From NCBI GenBank assembly GCA_963966185.1, contig CAWZYM010000018.1, positions 56,001 through 120,000 of the forward strand: a stretch of DNA of 64,000 nt, read 5' to 3'. The notes under the pieces were generated by a model, which was not told the DNA's origin, did no database searches, and saw only the letters and a list, made by a program, of their open reading frames with translations. A program made the position numbers and the translations under genes. Source of the stretch: Rhabditoides inermis. Lineage: Eukaryota > Nematoda > Chromadorea > Rhabditida > Rhabditidae. Position 1 is the stretch's first letter. Each line of letters starts with the position of its first letter. Of this stretch, positions 1 to 13,384 are shown in pieces.

Positions 1-23
1 CATGTGTGTTGTTACTTTCCAGC

Positions 24-780
24 ATGGCTCACATGTACGGTGTGCTGGTCATCGGGGCGCCTGGCGCAGGCAAGTCCACGTTCTGCAACGGCCTCGCCGA
101 CATTTTCGAACAAATCAAGGTGTGTGTTGGTTTGTTTCTTCCCCTTTTCATATCATCAATTCAGAGACCGTTCGCGTCAGTGAATCTGGATCCGGCAAAC
201 GAGCGTACACCGTATGAGACGACGCTGGACATCCGGGATCTGATTACTGTGGAGGAGGTGATGGAGCGGCTCGACCTCGGTCCCAACGGCGCCCTCAAAG
301 TGAGCCAATTTCAAAAGAAACAGTCGACCTGACAATTTCAGTACTGCATTGACACACTGTGTAAGAACGAGGAGTGGCTGGTGAGTCGATTGGCGGAGCA
401 CAAGGACAAGTACCTCATCATCGACTGCCCCGGACAGCTGGAGCTGTACAAGTCGGAGGGAGAGCTGTGGAAGGTAAGGAGGGGAAAGGAGACTGACACC
501 AAGTTATTTCTGGCTTTCATAATTAGGGTTGCACATCTTCAGTTGACGTCACAGAATTGTGGCAAAATACCTTTTTTCAGATCATTCGCGGCCTGGAGAA
601 AGCCGGCATCCGTCTCTGTGCTCTTCACCTCGGTATGACTATTTATATAAATGTAACAACTGCTCATCCTTCAGCCGACTCTCTGTACTGCTCCGATGCC
701 GCCAAGTTCATCTCCGTCGTAATCAGCACCCTGTCTGTCATGGTCACTCTGGAGATGCCACAGGTAAGTTGAGGGAGAGG

Positions 781-824
<44 letters not shown>

Positions 825-1291
825 TGACACACTTGTCTAGGTGAACGTGCTGTCAAAGATGGATCTACTGAATGAGATGGAGATCCCATTCGAACTCGAC
901 GTCTTCACCCAGCTGCCCAACGTGAACCGATTGCTCGACCTGCTCAATGTGAGTTCCCTCGCTATCCCAAACTAGTTACTCACATTGTCTCAATGGTGCC
1001 AGTGCTGAGTATTCCTCTTCTCTCATTATTCAAATTCCTGTCTAGGACATCCCTGGTCTGGAGCGGTACGCGGGTCTCAACGAGGCCATCTGCAACGTCG
1101 TCTCCGACTTTGACCTCGTCAATTTCGTGCCCATGGATGTGTCCAAGAAGGAGGACATGGCAAAGGTATGAGAGAGGAGAGAGAGAGTGAGAGTGAGAAA
1201 GGCTCTGTTGTAGGTGATCTCTATGGTGGACAAGGCCAATGGCTTCGGGCTCGTCGACCAAGGTGACATCCGAGACATGGTACTTCAGTAG
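24..1291 (+). CDS. GPN2: GPN-loop GTPase 2
   Basis: Small GTPase of the GPN family, which helps assemble and import RNA polymerase II. I read eight exons: 24-119, 165-299, 342-473, 581-632, 675-763, 841-948, 1046-1165 and 1214-1291. They total 810 bases (269 residues) with no frame conflict. The protein has a P-loop (GAPGAGKST, residues about 12-20), VNLDPANE, the family GPN insertion (LGPNGAL), the switch DCPGQLEL and the guanine-specificity motif SKMD. The segments YCSDAAKFIS and DKANGF fit GPN2 better than GPN3 or GPN1. The protein is shorter than vertebrate GPN2, lacking its C-terminal tail. The ATG at 24 follows ttactttccagc, an acceptor-like site that could be a trans-splice site. The window starts just upstream, so an earlier exon cannot be excluded. 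Intron 5 (764-840) is mostly a (GA)n array. Confidence 0.9.
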
Positions 1292-1596
1292 CCCCCCATA
1301 TTGTTACTTTGTTACGCTCTCACTTTGTTATGCTTTGTTGTTGCCTCATTACGGGATAAATTCTTCACAATAACACGGAGTTACTCGTTACTGTGGCCTA
1401 CATGTTGTTGCTGATTGCGCGCGTGGTCGCATTTCGCACAATGAACCCTCGTTCGATTTCGCTTTCTCTTTTCGGCCCGCTCTTCATCACTCGCGCTCTC
1501 CGGATTGTCAGAGAAACCCGTTCTCGCTTTCCACCGCCAGTTGACCTTCCGCCCCCCCCCCCGATTATCACGGATTGTCTTCGAACTGTTGCGTGG

Positions 1597-2815
<1,219 letters not shown>

Positions 2816-2978
2816 ACACTCTAGTGCTAGTAGTAGACCTAATAAGCTAATAATTCCAACCACACATTCCAATAATACGAATACTAATAAAGAAAAAATA
2901 TTATTGCCATAAAACACAATCACATATCTTACATATTTACAAACCCCGAAAAACACCGTATCCCGTTGAATGTATAGT

Positions 2979-4550
2979 CTACTGTTTCTTCTTGTCGTCC
3001 TCATCATTGCCCCCCTCCTCTCCCGCTCTCTGCTGGGGCATCTCCACCCTCTCATCCACCACACATGCCAGTCGCACCATCTGCATCCACAGAGGAACAG
3101 CCACACACGAGAGAATGGCCAGGTGGGCAGAGCCGAAACGAAGCTGGTCCGACAGCAGACCACACAGCAGACGGGGAACGGTGGACACGGACAGCGAGAC
3201 TGGCTGGAACAAGACTCCTAGATTATCTAGAAACAATCCCACTCACCGCCTCTCCATACATGAGAACGTCGTCGACATGGTAGTACTGCCAGAGGAGGAA
3301 CACTCCCAGAGGGTGCAGAGCAAGCGACAGCACGGTCCGGAACACTGCGCGCACACTGCAACTCACAGATGCCTTTCATGGATCCACTCTCTGCCACCTG
3401 CTGGTGTTCTCCTTGGTAAGTAGGATGGCGGCCGGCACAGCCACCGCCCCGCCCACCACGGCGAGGGAGAAGTTGAGGAGGGAGAGGGCGGCCAGCGAGA
3501 GAGCCACATCCAGGTACAGCAACAGACGCGCTGACCGCACGCTCGAGGCGGGGCTGCAATCACATATTATTTCAGAACCCTTTCGTCGCAATCGCCCGAC
3601 TCACACTGCTACAGCCATGGTCCACGGCACACACAAGAGGAGAGCCGCGAGCGCTGCGGCAGCCTCGGCCTCTCCACTCAGGCTCAGAGTGGGAGCGAGA
3701 GAGGCGAGGGATGAAGAGACTGCTGGGTGGTCTGCCTCGCCCACGAACCATCGACCCGCAGCCCACCACACGAGAAGACCGGAGAGGTGCGAGACGGGAA
3801 GGAGGGCAGTCGCACGCAGACGGTCCAGCAACAGCCACTCGCGGATCGCCTACAAGCTACGCTGTCCGAACGATCTCCACATCTCTCCCACTCTCTCTCT
3901 CTCTCTCTCCACTCCACTTCACTACTCACAAACACTAGCATGGGCGCGAGGATGAGTCCGGCGATCGGCATGAAGAAGGCGATCGAGACAAAACGGTTCG
4001 CGTCCGCGTGAATGTACATAAAGTACGACTGGTGGAATCTGCAACCATACGCCGCACTCTTATTGACAGCCGTTGAACTAGGAGAAAAGTGTGGTTTTGT
4101 TGAACTCTGCGGCAAACACGTACTTCAAACACGTACGATCAAGTCTTCCTGCCTACCTCTCCTGTATGTTGTTGACGGCGCGCAGCACCGCCTCCCCGAA
4201 CCGAGCCTGCGCAGCCATCGAGAACTTGGGGTAGCGCGGCAGGCCGATCGTCGCAGCCTACAGTGAGCGATTTAGACGGTTCACGTTGGACAGAGTGGAT
4301 GCTATTCACTTGTACAGTATCACATATGATGTTGTGATTACGATGCTCGCCGGCTAAGGAGTGACAACGCTCCAGATGATCTACAGAGAATCGGCCGAGG
4401 AGTGAGTGAGTGAGTGAGTGAGTGAGTGAGTGAGTGAGTGATCACCTGAATGGCATACTGTCCGCACACCGAGTGCAGTCCTTCGGCCACAGAGAACGCC
4501 TGGCGGTGCATCGCGCGCAGCGACATCACGTACGGCCAGCGCTGCAGTGC

Positions 4551-4591
<41 letters not shown>

Positions 4592-4615
4592 CCTCTCCCT
4601 CCCCCCTCTATCTCG

Positions 4616-4657
<42 letters not shown>

Positions 4658-5809
4658 TCCCACCTTGATCCCATACGGCACTCCATACATCTCCACCTGG
4701 AGGTCGTGGTTGCCCTTCCCCGAGATGGTCACCTAGACACAATACAATCATACCATCTCTCCCATGGGACCATTTCGCAAACACTGCGACCACCCACAAT
4801 AGTGTTGACGAGGTCGAGATTGGGCAGCTGGCCGTTGAGTCCATTGAGCTGCACGCGCACCGTCTTCCCACCATGCGCCGCCAGCATCACGCCGGCCAAC
4901 ATCTGCCCGCCGTAGTGCTCGAGTCGCTGCTGCGCGGCAGCCCCGCCAGCACTGCTCGCCGAGTGGTACGCGGACAGCCACGCAGCCATGCCCGCCGCGC
5001 CGCCGTCCACAAACACAAAGAACACGTCGCGCGCCCACAGCAACTGCTCTGCAACCATCGCGTGGAACACTGGATGATCCATCCTAGCCTACCTCTGGCA
5101 TGTGCTGCGAGTGCGAGTGTGGCGGGGACGGCGTCGTCGTGCATGTCCACCCCAATCAGCACAGCCTCGCCGCCGACAGCCCGGCCCGCCCGCACCACAC
5201 CCCACACCGACGAGCCAGAGTGACGCTGCAATGCATACTCTCTCTATCTCTCTCTCTCTCTTTCTTTTTCTCTCCCTGCATCCCTCCTGTCTCTCCATCT
5301 CCTCTCTTCTCCCACCTCATATCTGCTGCTCTCGTTCCAGTGGTGCGTGTAAACATCTATACCGTTTGCCGCAAGTTGCAGACGGATAAACTCCCTGCGC
5401 GCATCCCTGAAAATGGTATTTTACCTTGTTACCGCTCTTGCACTAGTTGTATTGCTATGTTGAACCATGTTAATTACAATAACTACTTCCGCCTCCCCCC
5501 AGCTCTCCCTCCCTGCCACAGACTTGGTCTTGGTGTCCTTGAGTTGCCTCCAATAGTCGGCCGCCAGCCGTTCGTGTGCGAACTTCTCGTTCACAACGCC
5601 CGGCAACAACGCGTGTTCACTGATCTACAACCGCACTCATCGTCTCCCCTCACCAAGCCTGCACATACACGGATGAACTCTGCCTGTTCGGGGTCTAGGG
5701 CGAAGGATGCATAGTAGAACGCCACTCCTAACAGGACAATCGACAGCACTGGAGCCTTGGCAGATATCTTCTGGAATACTTGCGAGTTGGCCGTCTGCAG
5801 ACCCCGCAT
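2979..5809 (-). CDS. GPAA1: GPI transamidase subunit GAA1
   Basis: GAA1 is part of the endoplasmic-reticulum complex that attaches GPI anchors to proteins. The start ATG (complement of 5807-5809) gives MRGLQTANSQVFQKIS and a first membrane segment (VLSIVLLGVAFYYASFAL). Lumenal signatures follow in family order: ISEHALLPGVVNEKF, VYTHHWNES, VLIGVDMHDDAVPATLALAA, EQLLWARDVFFVFVD, WLSAYH and LNGLNGQLPNLDLVN, which matches the GQLPNLDLLN motif of animal GAA1. Later exons encode hydrophobic C-terminal segments; the last exon is 2979-3217 and ends in an acidic/lysine tail (DEDDKKKQ). A 44-base intron near 5050-5093 is needed to keep the frame (splice between HAR and EQLLW). Introns hold (CT)n and a (GAGT)n array at 4400-4440. 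PIGU, another subunit, lies at 15158. Individual middle exon borders are approximate. Confidence 0.88.
4400..4440. repeat. (GAGT)n microsatellite in a GPAA1 intron
   Basis: About ten tandem copies of GAGT/GTGA on the plus strand inside a GPAA1 intron, beside longer (CT)n arrays at 4554-4590 and 4619-4654. Confidence 0.95.
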
Positions 5810-6280
5810 TCCACTCCTCAACGCACGCCGATAGGTTAGACAAACACAGACAGGACAACTCACTCAAGTACAAAGGAGGTTAATCGACTCATTCAATCTT
5901 CACCCAACCCAAAATAACCTCCATTGGAATCAATTTATCATACAAATTACCATTCGATAAAAATATTCAAATAAATTATTATCACCGAGTGAGAGAATTA
6001 AAATATCTCTATTTTGTATAAATTGGACAAACGCATGTGGAGGAAGATACAAAGAAAGCGCATTCACAAACACTGTCGAACGTCAATATTGATATTACTA
6101 TTTACACGATTGATTCAAACACAGACATCGAATAAGTTATGATTAGCTATATCTGGTGGACCAGAAGACACGACGAGACTCGCTCGAGAGAACCAATCAA
6201 TAAATGAATGGGTGTAGACTCGCTTTGGCCGACGACGGAGACGACTACCCGAAAGAGCAGAAGAGCGAGCAGCAGCTCAC
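5810..6280. other. Gene-free stretch between ZDHHC and GPAA1
   Basis: About 470 bases between two minus-strand genes. It is AT-rich (5920-6140 especially) and should hold the 3' UTR of the ZDHHC gene and the GPAA1 leader. No coding potential or RNA gene was seen. Confidence 0.6.
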
Positions 6281-7536
6281 TTATACGCAGTACTCGATGG
6301 CGTGCTTTCCAGCGTAGGGTTGTACGAATGGACTGGCCCACTTCCAGCTGGCGGGGCCTCCGAACACGGCCTGCAGGTTCTTCCAGCCCTCGCCCTTCGC
6401 CCGCCCCTCCTCCCGCCGAAGAGACTCGATCGCCGTCTCGTCATTCACGATCGAAGAGATCTAAGCATCAACTCAGTACTCGATATGCCTCAAAGCAAAT
6501 ATGCATGACAAACAACTCACCTGTGTACCAAACATCACACAAGTAAATATCGAAAAGAGTATCGCCTCGAAGAGAAGGAAAATCTGAAAAAAAGAATAAT
6601 CAACCCCTTGTTTCCACAACATTTCTCATTCTCACACTGCACATAACAAAGTCCCATGATAGGATTATCTGCCAGCGCCGTCACGGTTACATGACGCGAG
6701 TGCATAATTTCGGTTCTCATCATTTCCACCACAACACAACATCCAAGTTGAACTAAATGTACCAGGAGCATGGTAGTGGCTGGTGGTCCAAAAGCCGAGC
6801 AGTTCTGCCACTCGGTGCCGACACAGTGCACAAATTGCCAGATACCCCAGTAGAGAGACTGCAGCGACAGCAACGCTATGTACATCTGAAAGACAATTTC
6901 ATGAAAAAATAAGATTACAATATACTCACGGTAAATAGGACGAAGAACTTCTGGTTGCCCTCTCCAACGCAATTGTTAACCCATGGACAATGGTGGTCCA
7001 TGCGACGGATGCAACGCTGACAGACCGAGCAGTGGTGCGCGCGCTCTGGTTTCACCGAACAACACTTCTGACACTTGTACACAACCTTCAACGATTTCAG
7101 TTAATGAAAGTTGGAGAACAACGATCCCACCTTATTGCCCATCATGCTCTGAATTCTCTCGATGTACTCCTCAGTAGCGTTGCCTTTCGGAACTGCGCCG
7201 GGATCCGTCAGCATTGTCTAGCGAAAAAATCAAAAAAATCAGAGAAGGACAGGTTACCTTGAGGTGACTAGCCAGTGCAAGTATGGCTAGAATATTGAAG
7301 AGTACGGCCTGGATGGACTGGTGCCACGGACTGATATCCCATGACCACAGCATCACACTGCAAACCACGAACTCGCCGTACAGCACCAGCATCCTGCAAA
7401 TAAATTGTTATTGAGCTGCGTCTGAACTAGTCACTAGTCAATATTTTCTCCTCCCTCACCATGTGATGAATGCGCAGACGATGCCGCACGGGTCTCCGAC
7501 GAGCCATTGCCGCCCGCAGCAGTCGGTGCGACTCAT
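6281..7536 (-). CDS. DHHC palmitoyltransferase, ZDHHC3/7 (GODZ) type
   Basis: Protein S-acyltransferase of Golgi membranes. The start ATG (complement of 7534-7536) gives [20 protein letters not shown], and the stop TAA is the complement of 6281-6283. The order matches the ZDHHC3/7 family: membrane segments LVLYGEFVV and [12 protein letters not shown], then [19 protein letters not shown], the zinc-binding cysteine-rich domain ([17 protein letters not shown]) and the catalytic [19 protein letters not shown] with the active-site cysteine. Two more membrane segments follow ([14 protein letters not shown] and the [11 protein letters not shown] region), then NLQAVFGGP and WASPFVQPY near the C-terminus, as in GODZ. 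Catalytic and zinc ligands look complete. It lies in a run of four minus-strand genes with 380-600 base gaps, longer than typical nematode operon gaps, so I do not call an operon. Confidence 0.9.
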
Positions 7537-7917
7537 CGCATCGCGCGCCCTCTCCTACTCTAGCCGTCTCCCGTTCCAAGCTGCCCTCTCCCCGCAACAC
7601 CGAAGACGACCCTGGAATTGCTTCCTTTATTAATCACTCGACATCACAATACATTATATAAATCACGTTGCGATATCGCGAACACGCAATACAAGAATGT
7701 CGAAGTTCGAAGTTATAAACTGCAATAACAACGTGAATACATGTGGAGACGACAGAAGTCCACTTGGAACAAAAACAACAAAGGAGTATTAAAAGGGATG
7801 AATAGGAGGTGAAGAAGATCATATTAACTACTCGCGGCGACGACAACACAAGAGATAAACAAAAATAGCGAGAGAATAGATTAGTGAGGCGGCGTACGCC
7901 ACAGGAGCATGGTGTGC
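7537..7917. other. Gene-free stretch downstream of EIF4A3
   Basis: About 380 bases between the EIF4A3 stop and the ZDHHC start, both on the minus strand. It presumably holds the EIF4A3 3' UTR and the ZDHHC leader. Nothing else recognised. Confidence 0.6.
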
Positions 7918-9545
7918 TCAGATCATGTCTGCGATGTTCATGGGCATCTCATCGATCTGGGTAGAGTAGTACTGCTCGATGTCCCTCAGAATGCGCACGT
8001 CATCAGACTTGACGAAGTTGATGGCAACTCCCTACAACACACACGTCACAATTCACAGTAGCAACGGCATGACATACCTTCCTTCCGAAACGACCCGAGC
8101 GACCGATGCGGTGGATGTAGAGCTCACGGTTGTTGGGCAGATCGTAGTTGATGACCTGCAATCATACCCATGTAACACAACACACTACATAAAACAAATC
8201 ATGCGTTATGATGACAAAACTGCCTAACCTAATCTAATTAGCACATCACATTGCGATGAGACCAAACACTCGCCGCGTTTCGCGGCGTAATCGCGTAATA
8301 ACACCTAATCGAACTATTGATACGACTCACCAGGGAAACCTGCGGCACATCGAGTCCACGAGCCCACACGTCAGTAGAGATGAGAACACGAGAAGATCCG
8401 TTGCGGAACTCCTTCATGATGTTTTCCCTCTCCTTCTGTTCCATATCTCCGTGCATGGAGCACACAGTGAAGTTAGCCTCCTTCATCTTCTCGGTGAGCC
8501 AGTCGACCTTCCTGCGAGTGTTGCAGAACAGCACCGCCTGGGTGATCGTCAGCGTGTCGTACAGGTCGACAAGAGTATCAAACTTCCACTCCTCACTAAA
8601 CACGAATAGTGTAATCATTAATACAATTAGTTCAATATACGAACCGGTCGACGGCGACGAAGAACTGCTTGATGCCCTCAAGAGTCAACTCGTCACGCTT
8701 TACGAGAATGCGCATAGGGTCAGTCATAAACTTCGAAGTCATTTCAAGAATCTCGTGGGGCAGGGTAGCCGACAGCAGCACGACCTAAGCGCATAGATAA
8801 TGATATTAAATATATCATCAAACACACTGGACTTACCTGAGCACCGGGCGGAAGGTAGCGGTAGATGTCATAGATCTGCTCCTTGAAACCCTTGTTGAGC
8901 ATCTCGTCAGCCTCATCAAGGACGAGAAGCTTGATGCTACGGGTACGCAGATTCCTGCGGCGAATCATATCGAATACACGTCCGGGGGTACCCGACACCA
9001 CGTGCTGTCCGTAATCGAGCTTCCGAATGTCCTCGCCAACGTTGGTTCCTCCGATGCAAGCGTGACACTGCACGTTCATGTAGTCTCCGAGAGCAATGAT
9101 GACCTTCTGAATCTGGACGGCCAACTCGCGAGTGGGAGAGAGCACCAGAGCCTGAGTCTCGCGCAGCTGAGTGTCGATCGACTGCAGCACCGAGATAGAG
9201 AAGGTGGCAGTCTTTCCGGTACCGGACTGAGCCTGGGCAATCACGTCACGGCCCTTGATCACCTGAAAATAACACAAATGTATTTACGCAATACGTTATT
9301 AAAACAAACCTGAAGAATGGCACGCTGCTGGATAGCCGACGGCTTCTCAAATCCATACGAGTAGATTCCACGAAGCAGATCCTCACTAAAAGGCAATCAT
9401 AATAATAACAGTGAAGCTTCGCGCACCGAAGTCCCATCGCATCGAAAGTGGGAACAATCTTAACATCCTCGCTCGTCTCGAACTCGATGTTGGAAAGATC
9501 CTCATCAGCCGGCTCGGCACGACGCTTTCCCTTGGCTGCGGACAT
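7918..9545 (-). CDS. EIF4A3: DEAD-box RNA helicase eIF4A-III
   Basis: Core ATPase of the exon junction complex, which marks spliced mRNAs in the nucleus. It starts at the complement of 9543-9545 ([16 protein letters not shown]). The family-specific N-terminus [10 protein letters not shown] and PTFDAMGLR separates it from translation factors eIF4A-I/II. Helicase motifs appear in order: AQSGTGKT (Walker A), [30 protein letters not shown] (the DEAD box), [21 protein letters not shown] segment, [14 protein letters not shown] and HRIGRSGR. It ends in [13 protein letters not shown] with the stop at the complement of 7918-7920. Introns are 50-90 bases. No residue of the catalytic motifs appears to be missing. 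Confidence 0.95.
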
Positions 9546-10142
9546 TTCCAGTTACCTGAACACTTATTTTACAACAATGTAAGTACATGATGTATATCAA
9601 AATAGCACGCAACGCGTGGTGGTGAAATCAACCACTATAACATAGCTCAACACTCAACACGACACATACAAAAGAAACAATGATTTACTACAAACGAATA
9701 TAATTATAAAATATTTGCGCGAGATGAGGGAAGGAGCAATGATAGAAAAGCCAGCTGATCTACCATGTAACCACGATACAATAATTAGTATTCACAAAAC
9801 AAAAGGGACAGCGGGGGATGAATAAATATCTGTATCGCACATATCTGGAGAAGGGCGGGAAGCTGAGAGGTCAACCCTTAATGCTTACAGCAATAGCAAG
9901 CGTTGTAGATGACATTCATCTGCGACCTCCCTCCTCCAAACCAAGGTCTACTATCACCATACAACCTCTTCTCTAACTAGTTTTACAGCTGTACAACTGA
10001 TAATAAAAACCGAAACGCGGCATGGGCAGCGCATTGTTTTGAATATGAAAACACGGCGGATAGCCGTTACAAGATGAACCGGGAACGTAAGAGTGTGGCC
10101 AGAGGCGATGCACAAACCGTAGTTGATCACTTATTCTCTCAG
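9546..10142. other. Gene-free stretch between VAP and EIF4A3
   Basis: About 600 AT-rich bases between two minus-strand genes. It should contain the VAP 3' UTR and the EIF4A3 promoter or leader. No open frame with plausible composition and no RNA gene was recognised. Confidence 0.6.
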
Positions 10143-11175
10143 TTAGAACAACTTTCCGACAATCAGTCCGATGAGCAGGCCAGCGATTGCGAGAAGGATC
10201 ACCTAGACAATTACATTATGACCAACTCGATAAACAAATATAATTTTCGTACCTGAATGGTCGGCATGCCGACCTCGCCAGTGGCACCCGAAGAAGCTTG
10301 TTGCAGCTTGGCGTTCTTCTGAAAAAATATATCAATGATAAAAATTATTGAATAAATATATATTGAATATTGAACGTACCCGAAGAAGGTCCTCGATGTC
10401 TTTTTTAAGGGTTCTCGCCTCATTCTCCGCCTTCAGGCGAGCATCCTTCTCTGCGCGCAACTTCTCATCATCCTAGGAATAGAAACAATTAAAATCCGAA
10501 ATCGTAATCTACTCACTCCGCTGTATGCAACCTTGGCGTTAGTTTCGTGAGATGCGCCGGAAGTCTCTTTCGCGGCCGCAAGAGGCGATGCCATCTGCAC
10601 CCTAGCAGGCGCTTCTTCGCGAGCCTTGCTCACAGCTCCTCCCTGGCTGAAGTTCACCCGAAGCTTGTTGTACATAAGATCCGACGGATTAGCAGTCTAA
10701 AAATTAGGTTCCACATTCAAAAATTGATAGATACGCCAACCTTCCAGATAGTCTCCAGATCGACAGTTTCGCCAGTGGGAGAGAAGCAAGACTGAACCAT
10801 GAACTTGTGACGAGCAGCATCAGCGGGAATTCCGTCCATAGGCTGGAGCATGATCGAAACTTTCGCAGTTCCCTTGGGCTGGATCTAAAACACAAGATTT
10901 TCTTTGCAGTTTGAAAACTTCGTCAACTATACTTACCTCCCCGGAGTTGGGTCGCACGCAATACTGTTTGGGAGCGGTAGTCTTCACCTTGAAGCACACC
11001 GGCTTGTCAGTTGGGTTGGTCAATTGTAGAATGGAAGTCACTACATCCGTAAACGGACCTGAACATATTAAAATATTAATAAAAACATTAAACTATAATC
11101 AGAAGAATGATTGATATTACCGTGGAACATGATCTCGGTCGAGGGTTCGATGTTGAGCACTTGAGCCTGTGCCAT
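10143..11175 (-). CDS. VAMP-associated protein (VAP), MSP-domain ER receptor
   Basis: Tail-anchored ER protein that binds FFAT-motif partners at membrane contact sites. Start at the complement of 11173-11175 ([19 protein letters not shown]). The MSP domain fills roughly residues 8-125: [20 protein letters not shown], then [16 protein letters not shown] (the FFAT-binding surface) and an [19 protein letters not shown] strand. A Lys/Glu-rich coiled coil follows ([18 protein letters not shown]). The C-terminal membrane anchor is [18 protein letters not shown], and the stop is the complement of 10143-10145. The order and length match VAPA/VAPB and nematode VPR-1. Six or so exons have 50-100 base introns. 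Nematode MSP (sperm) proteins share only the first domain; the coiled coil and anchor exclude them. Confidence 0.93.
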
Positions 11176-11753
11176 CGTTGATCTGTAATAATAAAAATAT
11201 GAGTGAAAGTCACTAAACCAATACATGTGTGGCGAGAAAACTGAGTACATGAAAACAATGATTGATTAGAGGGGGTTCAATCTGTTCCGATAGCAAACGA
11301 CACGTTATATTATGTATATGTACATTGATACAACGCCATCAGTAAATAAGTGGTTACGAAATAACTGTTCATATAGTACAACATGGTGTAAACAAAGTGA
11401 GGTAAACAAAAAGAATGTTCAATGTAAACATAAATAAAAAATAAACAAAATTCAAAATGAATAACGAAAACTCTGCGTCTCGCAATTGTAGCTACTCTCG
11501 TCGCCTGACTCTCGGCGCTTTCACATTGTTCGATGTGCAATACTCAATGCAAGACTATACGCAGGTAAAATTGAAAGCCGCTAAACATAGAAAGGGATAC
11601 GCATTAATGGTAAATTTGTACTGATCAATTATGATTTCGCGCTAAATTTTGTGCCTTCTTACAATTGTCTACGAATTTATCTTACCTCTTCTAACTATTA
11701 CTTTCCAGTACTTAATCTCCCAACTTTGTTCACTTTTCAGTGTTTCGTTAAGT
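11176..11753. other. Divergent promoter region VAP / UBR7
   Basis: About 580 bases between divergent starts. The UBR7 side has an acceptor-like tract (cacttttcag) 14 bases before its ATG, consistent with trans-splicing. The rest is AT-rich with no gene seen. Confidence 0.6.
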
Positions 11754-13360
11754 ATGAGCGATAACAACACTTCGAACAATGGTGCAAAGCCTTCCACGGT
11801 GATTTCTGCGCCGCCACAGAACGCGTCAGCTGATGCGTGTGTGATGAGTTGTGAGAAGGCGTCGGTGAGCGCTACATTCGCTGTGCCCGCCACCACCGCC
11901 AAAGGTTTGCTTGTGTTTTTCGAGATAATCGTCTATCACTCAACTCCCAGCTATTACCATTACCAACTTTCTTCAGCCACTGCCGGAATTACGGAGACGG
12001 AGGCAGAGGAGGAAGATGAAGATATGGAGGACACATACACACTGGAGGAGATCATGAAGGAACAGGATCGTGAAAACGAGATTGCCAAGGAGTTGCTCGG
12101 AGGGCAGGATGACCGCGTGTGTTCATACCCTGAGGTGAGCATTCCTGTTCAATTATGTTCGATTCAATGACTTATATGCAGGGTTACAAGGCGCGGCAGA
12201 CGGTGTTCGCGTGTCTGACGTGTTCGCCGAGTGGCGGCGCGGGTATGTGCTATGGATGCAGCGTGCACTGTCACTCCACTCACGACGTTGTCGAACTGTA
12301 CACCAAGCGCCGCTTCTGTTGTGACTGCGGCACCGGCGCTTTCGCCGGAAACAAATGCACTCTCTACGAGGTTTTTCAAATTCCAACTTCGATTTATTTA
12401 CGTTTATATAACAGGACAAGTCGGCAAACACTCGCAATTCGTACAACCATAACTACGCGGGGCGGTTCTGTGCGTGCGACCGGCCTTATCCTGACCCTGA
12501 GGTGGAAAACGAGGAGGACATGATCAGCTGCGTCGTCTGCGAGGATTGGTTCCATGGATCGGTAAGTCATTCAAAGTTGCTAGATCGCATTCTCTTCTCT
12601 TTAGCACATTGGCATCTCACCCACTCCCGAGGCAGACTGCGACCTGGTGTGTCCGACGTGTGTGGCCAAGGCGCCTTTCCTCTCCGCATTCGCCAAGGGG
12701 AACGAGACGGTGGAAACTAAGTGAGTGGTATCTTTTCTCGACCACTATACGATACGTAATGTGTACAGGTGTGTGTCGTCGCTGCCTCTGTCTACCGCAT
12801 CGACCGCCGCGTGGCTGCCACACGGATGGCGCGAGCGCATTTGCAAATGCGCGCCGTGCGAGGTACGGTAACATGAGTCATGCGCATGTGAATCATGTGC
12901 GTTTAGAGTATGTTCGACGCAGCCGGCTTCGATTTCCTACTCGACCCCGAGGATCCTGTCGACGTATACACAGAGTGAGTGAATATCGGTATACGACAGT
13001 TTGGAGAGAGATAGAGAGAGAGGGGTATTTGTATTTCCAGAAAGAACATGGCTGCGGCAGCTGAGTGCCCTGCCGATCCGGCTGATGCTCTTATCGATAC
13101 TCTTGTCAAGACGGAAGGCAGAGACGCAGCCATTCACATTCTTCAGGGTTCGGCAACCTCTCACGTTTCCTTTCACGGCTTTGACTATCGTAAATTCAGG
13201 ATTCAACTCCATGAAGGAGCAGCTGGCGTCGTTTCTTAATGCGAAGGCGTCGTCTTCGGACAATGTTGTGAAAGCGGAGGACATTCACGGCTTCTTCGAT
13301 CAGCTCAAGCGCCGTCGCCTCGAGGCCAAGGAAAACGAGAACGAGAGGATGCACTTGTGA
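11754..13360 (+). CDS. UBR7: UBR7-type E3 ligase (UBR box plus PHD finger)
   Basis: Putative ubiquitin ligase; UBR7 in mammals is linked to histone H2B ubiquitination. Start ATG 11754 (MSDNNTSNNG). A low-complexity N-terminus leads to an acidic helix (EEEDEDMEDTYTLEEIMKEQ). The UBR-type zinc domain follows: FACLTC, MCYGCSVHCHSTHDVVELY, RFCCDCG and NKCTLYE. Then comes the PHD-like finger: YAGRFCACDRPYP, MISCVVCEDWFHG, HIG.. and DLVCPTCVAK. This order is diagnostic for UBR7. The C-terminal part has CKCAPCE, a region resembling MFDAAGFDFLLDPEDP and a basic end (LKRRRLEAKENENERM). The stop is 13358-13360. Nine exons or so. The next gene converges on it only 24 bases away. Confidence 0.92.
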
Positions 13361-13384
13361 AGGTAAGCGAGCGTTTATTGATGA

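Noticed and set aside
5050..5095. Apparent frameshift in GPAA1 between LAAHAR and LLWARDVFF
   Set aside because: A 44-base intron with GTAGGC donor and TTGCAG acceptor restores the frame exactly, so no frameshift is needed.
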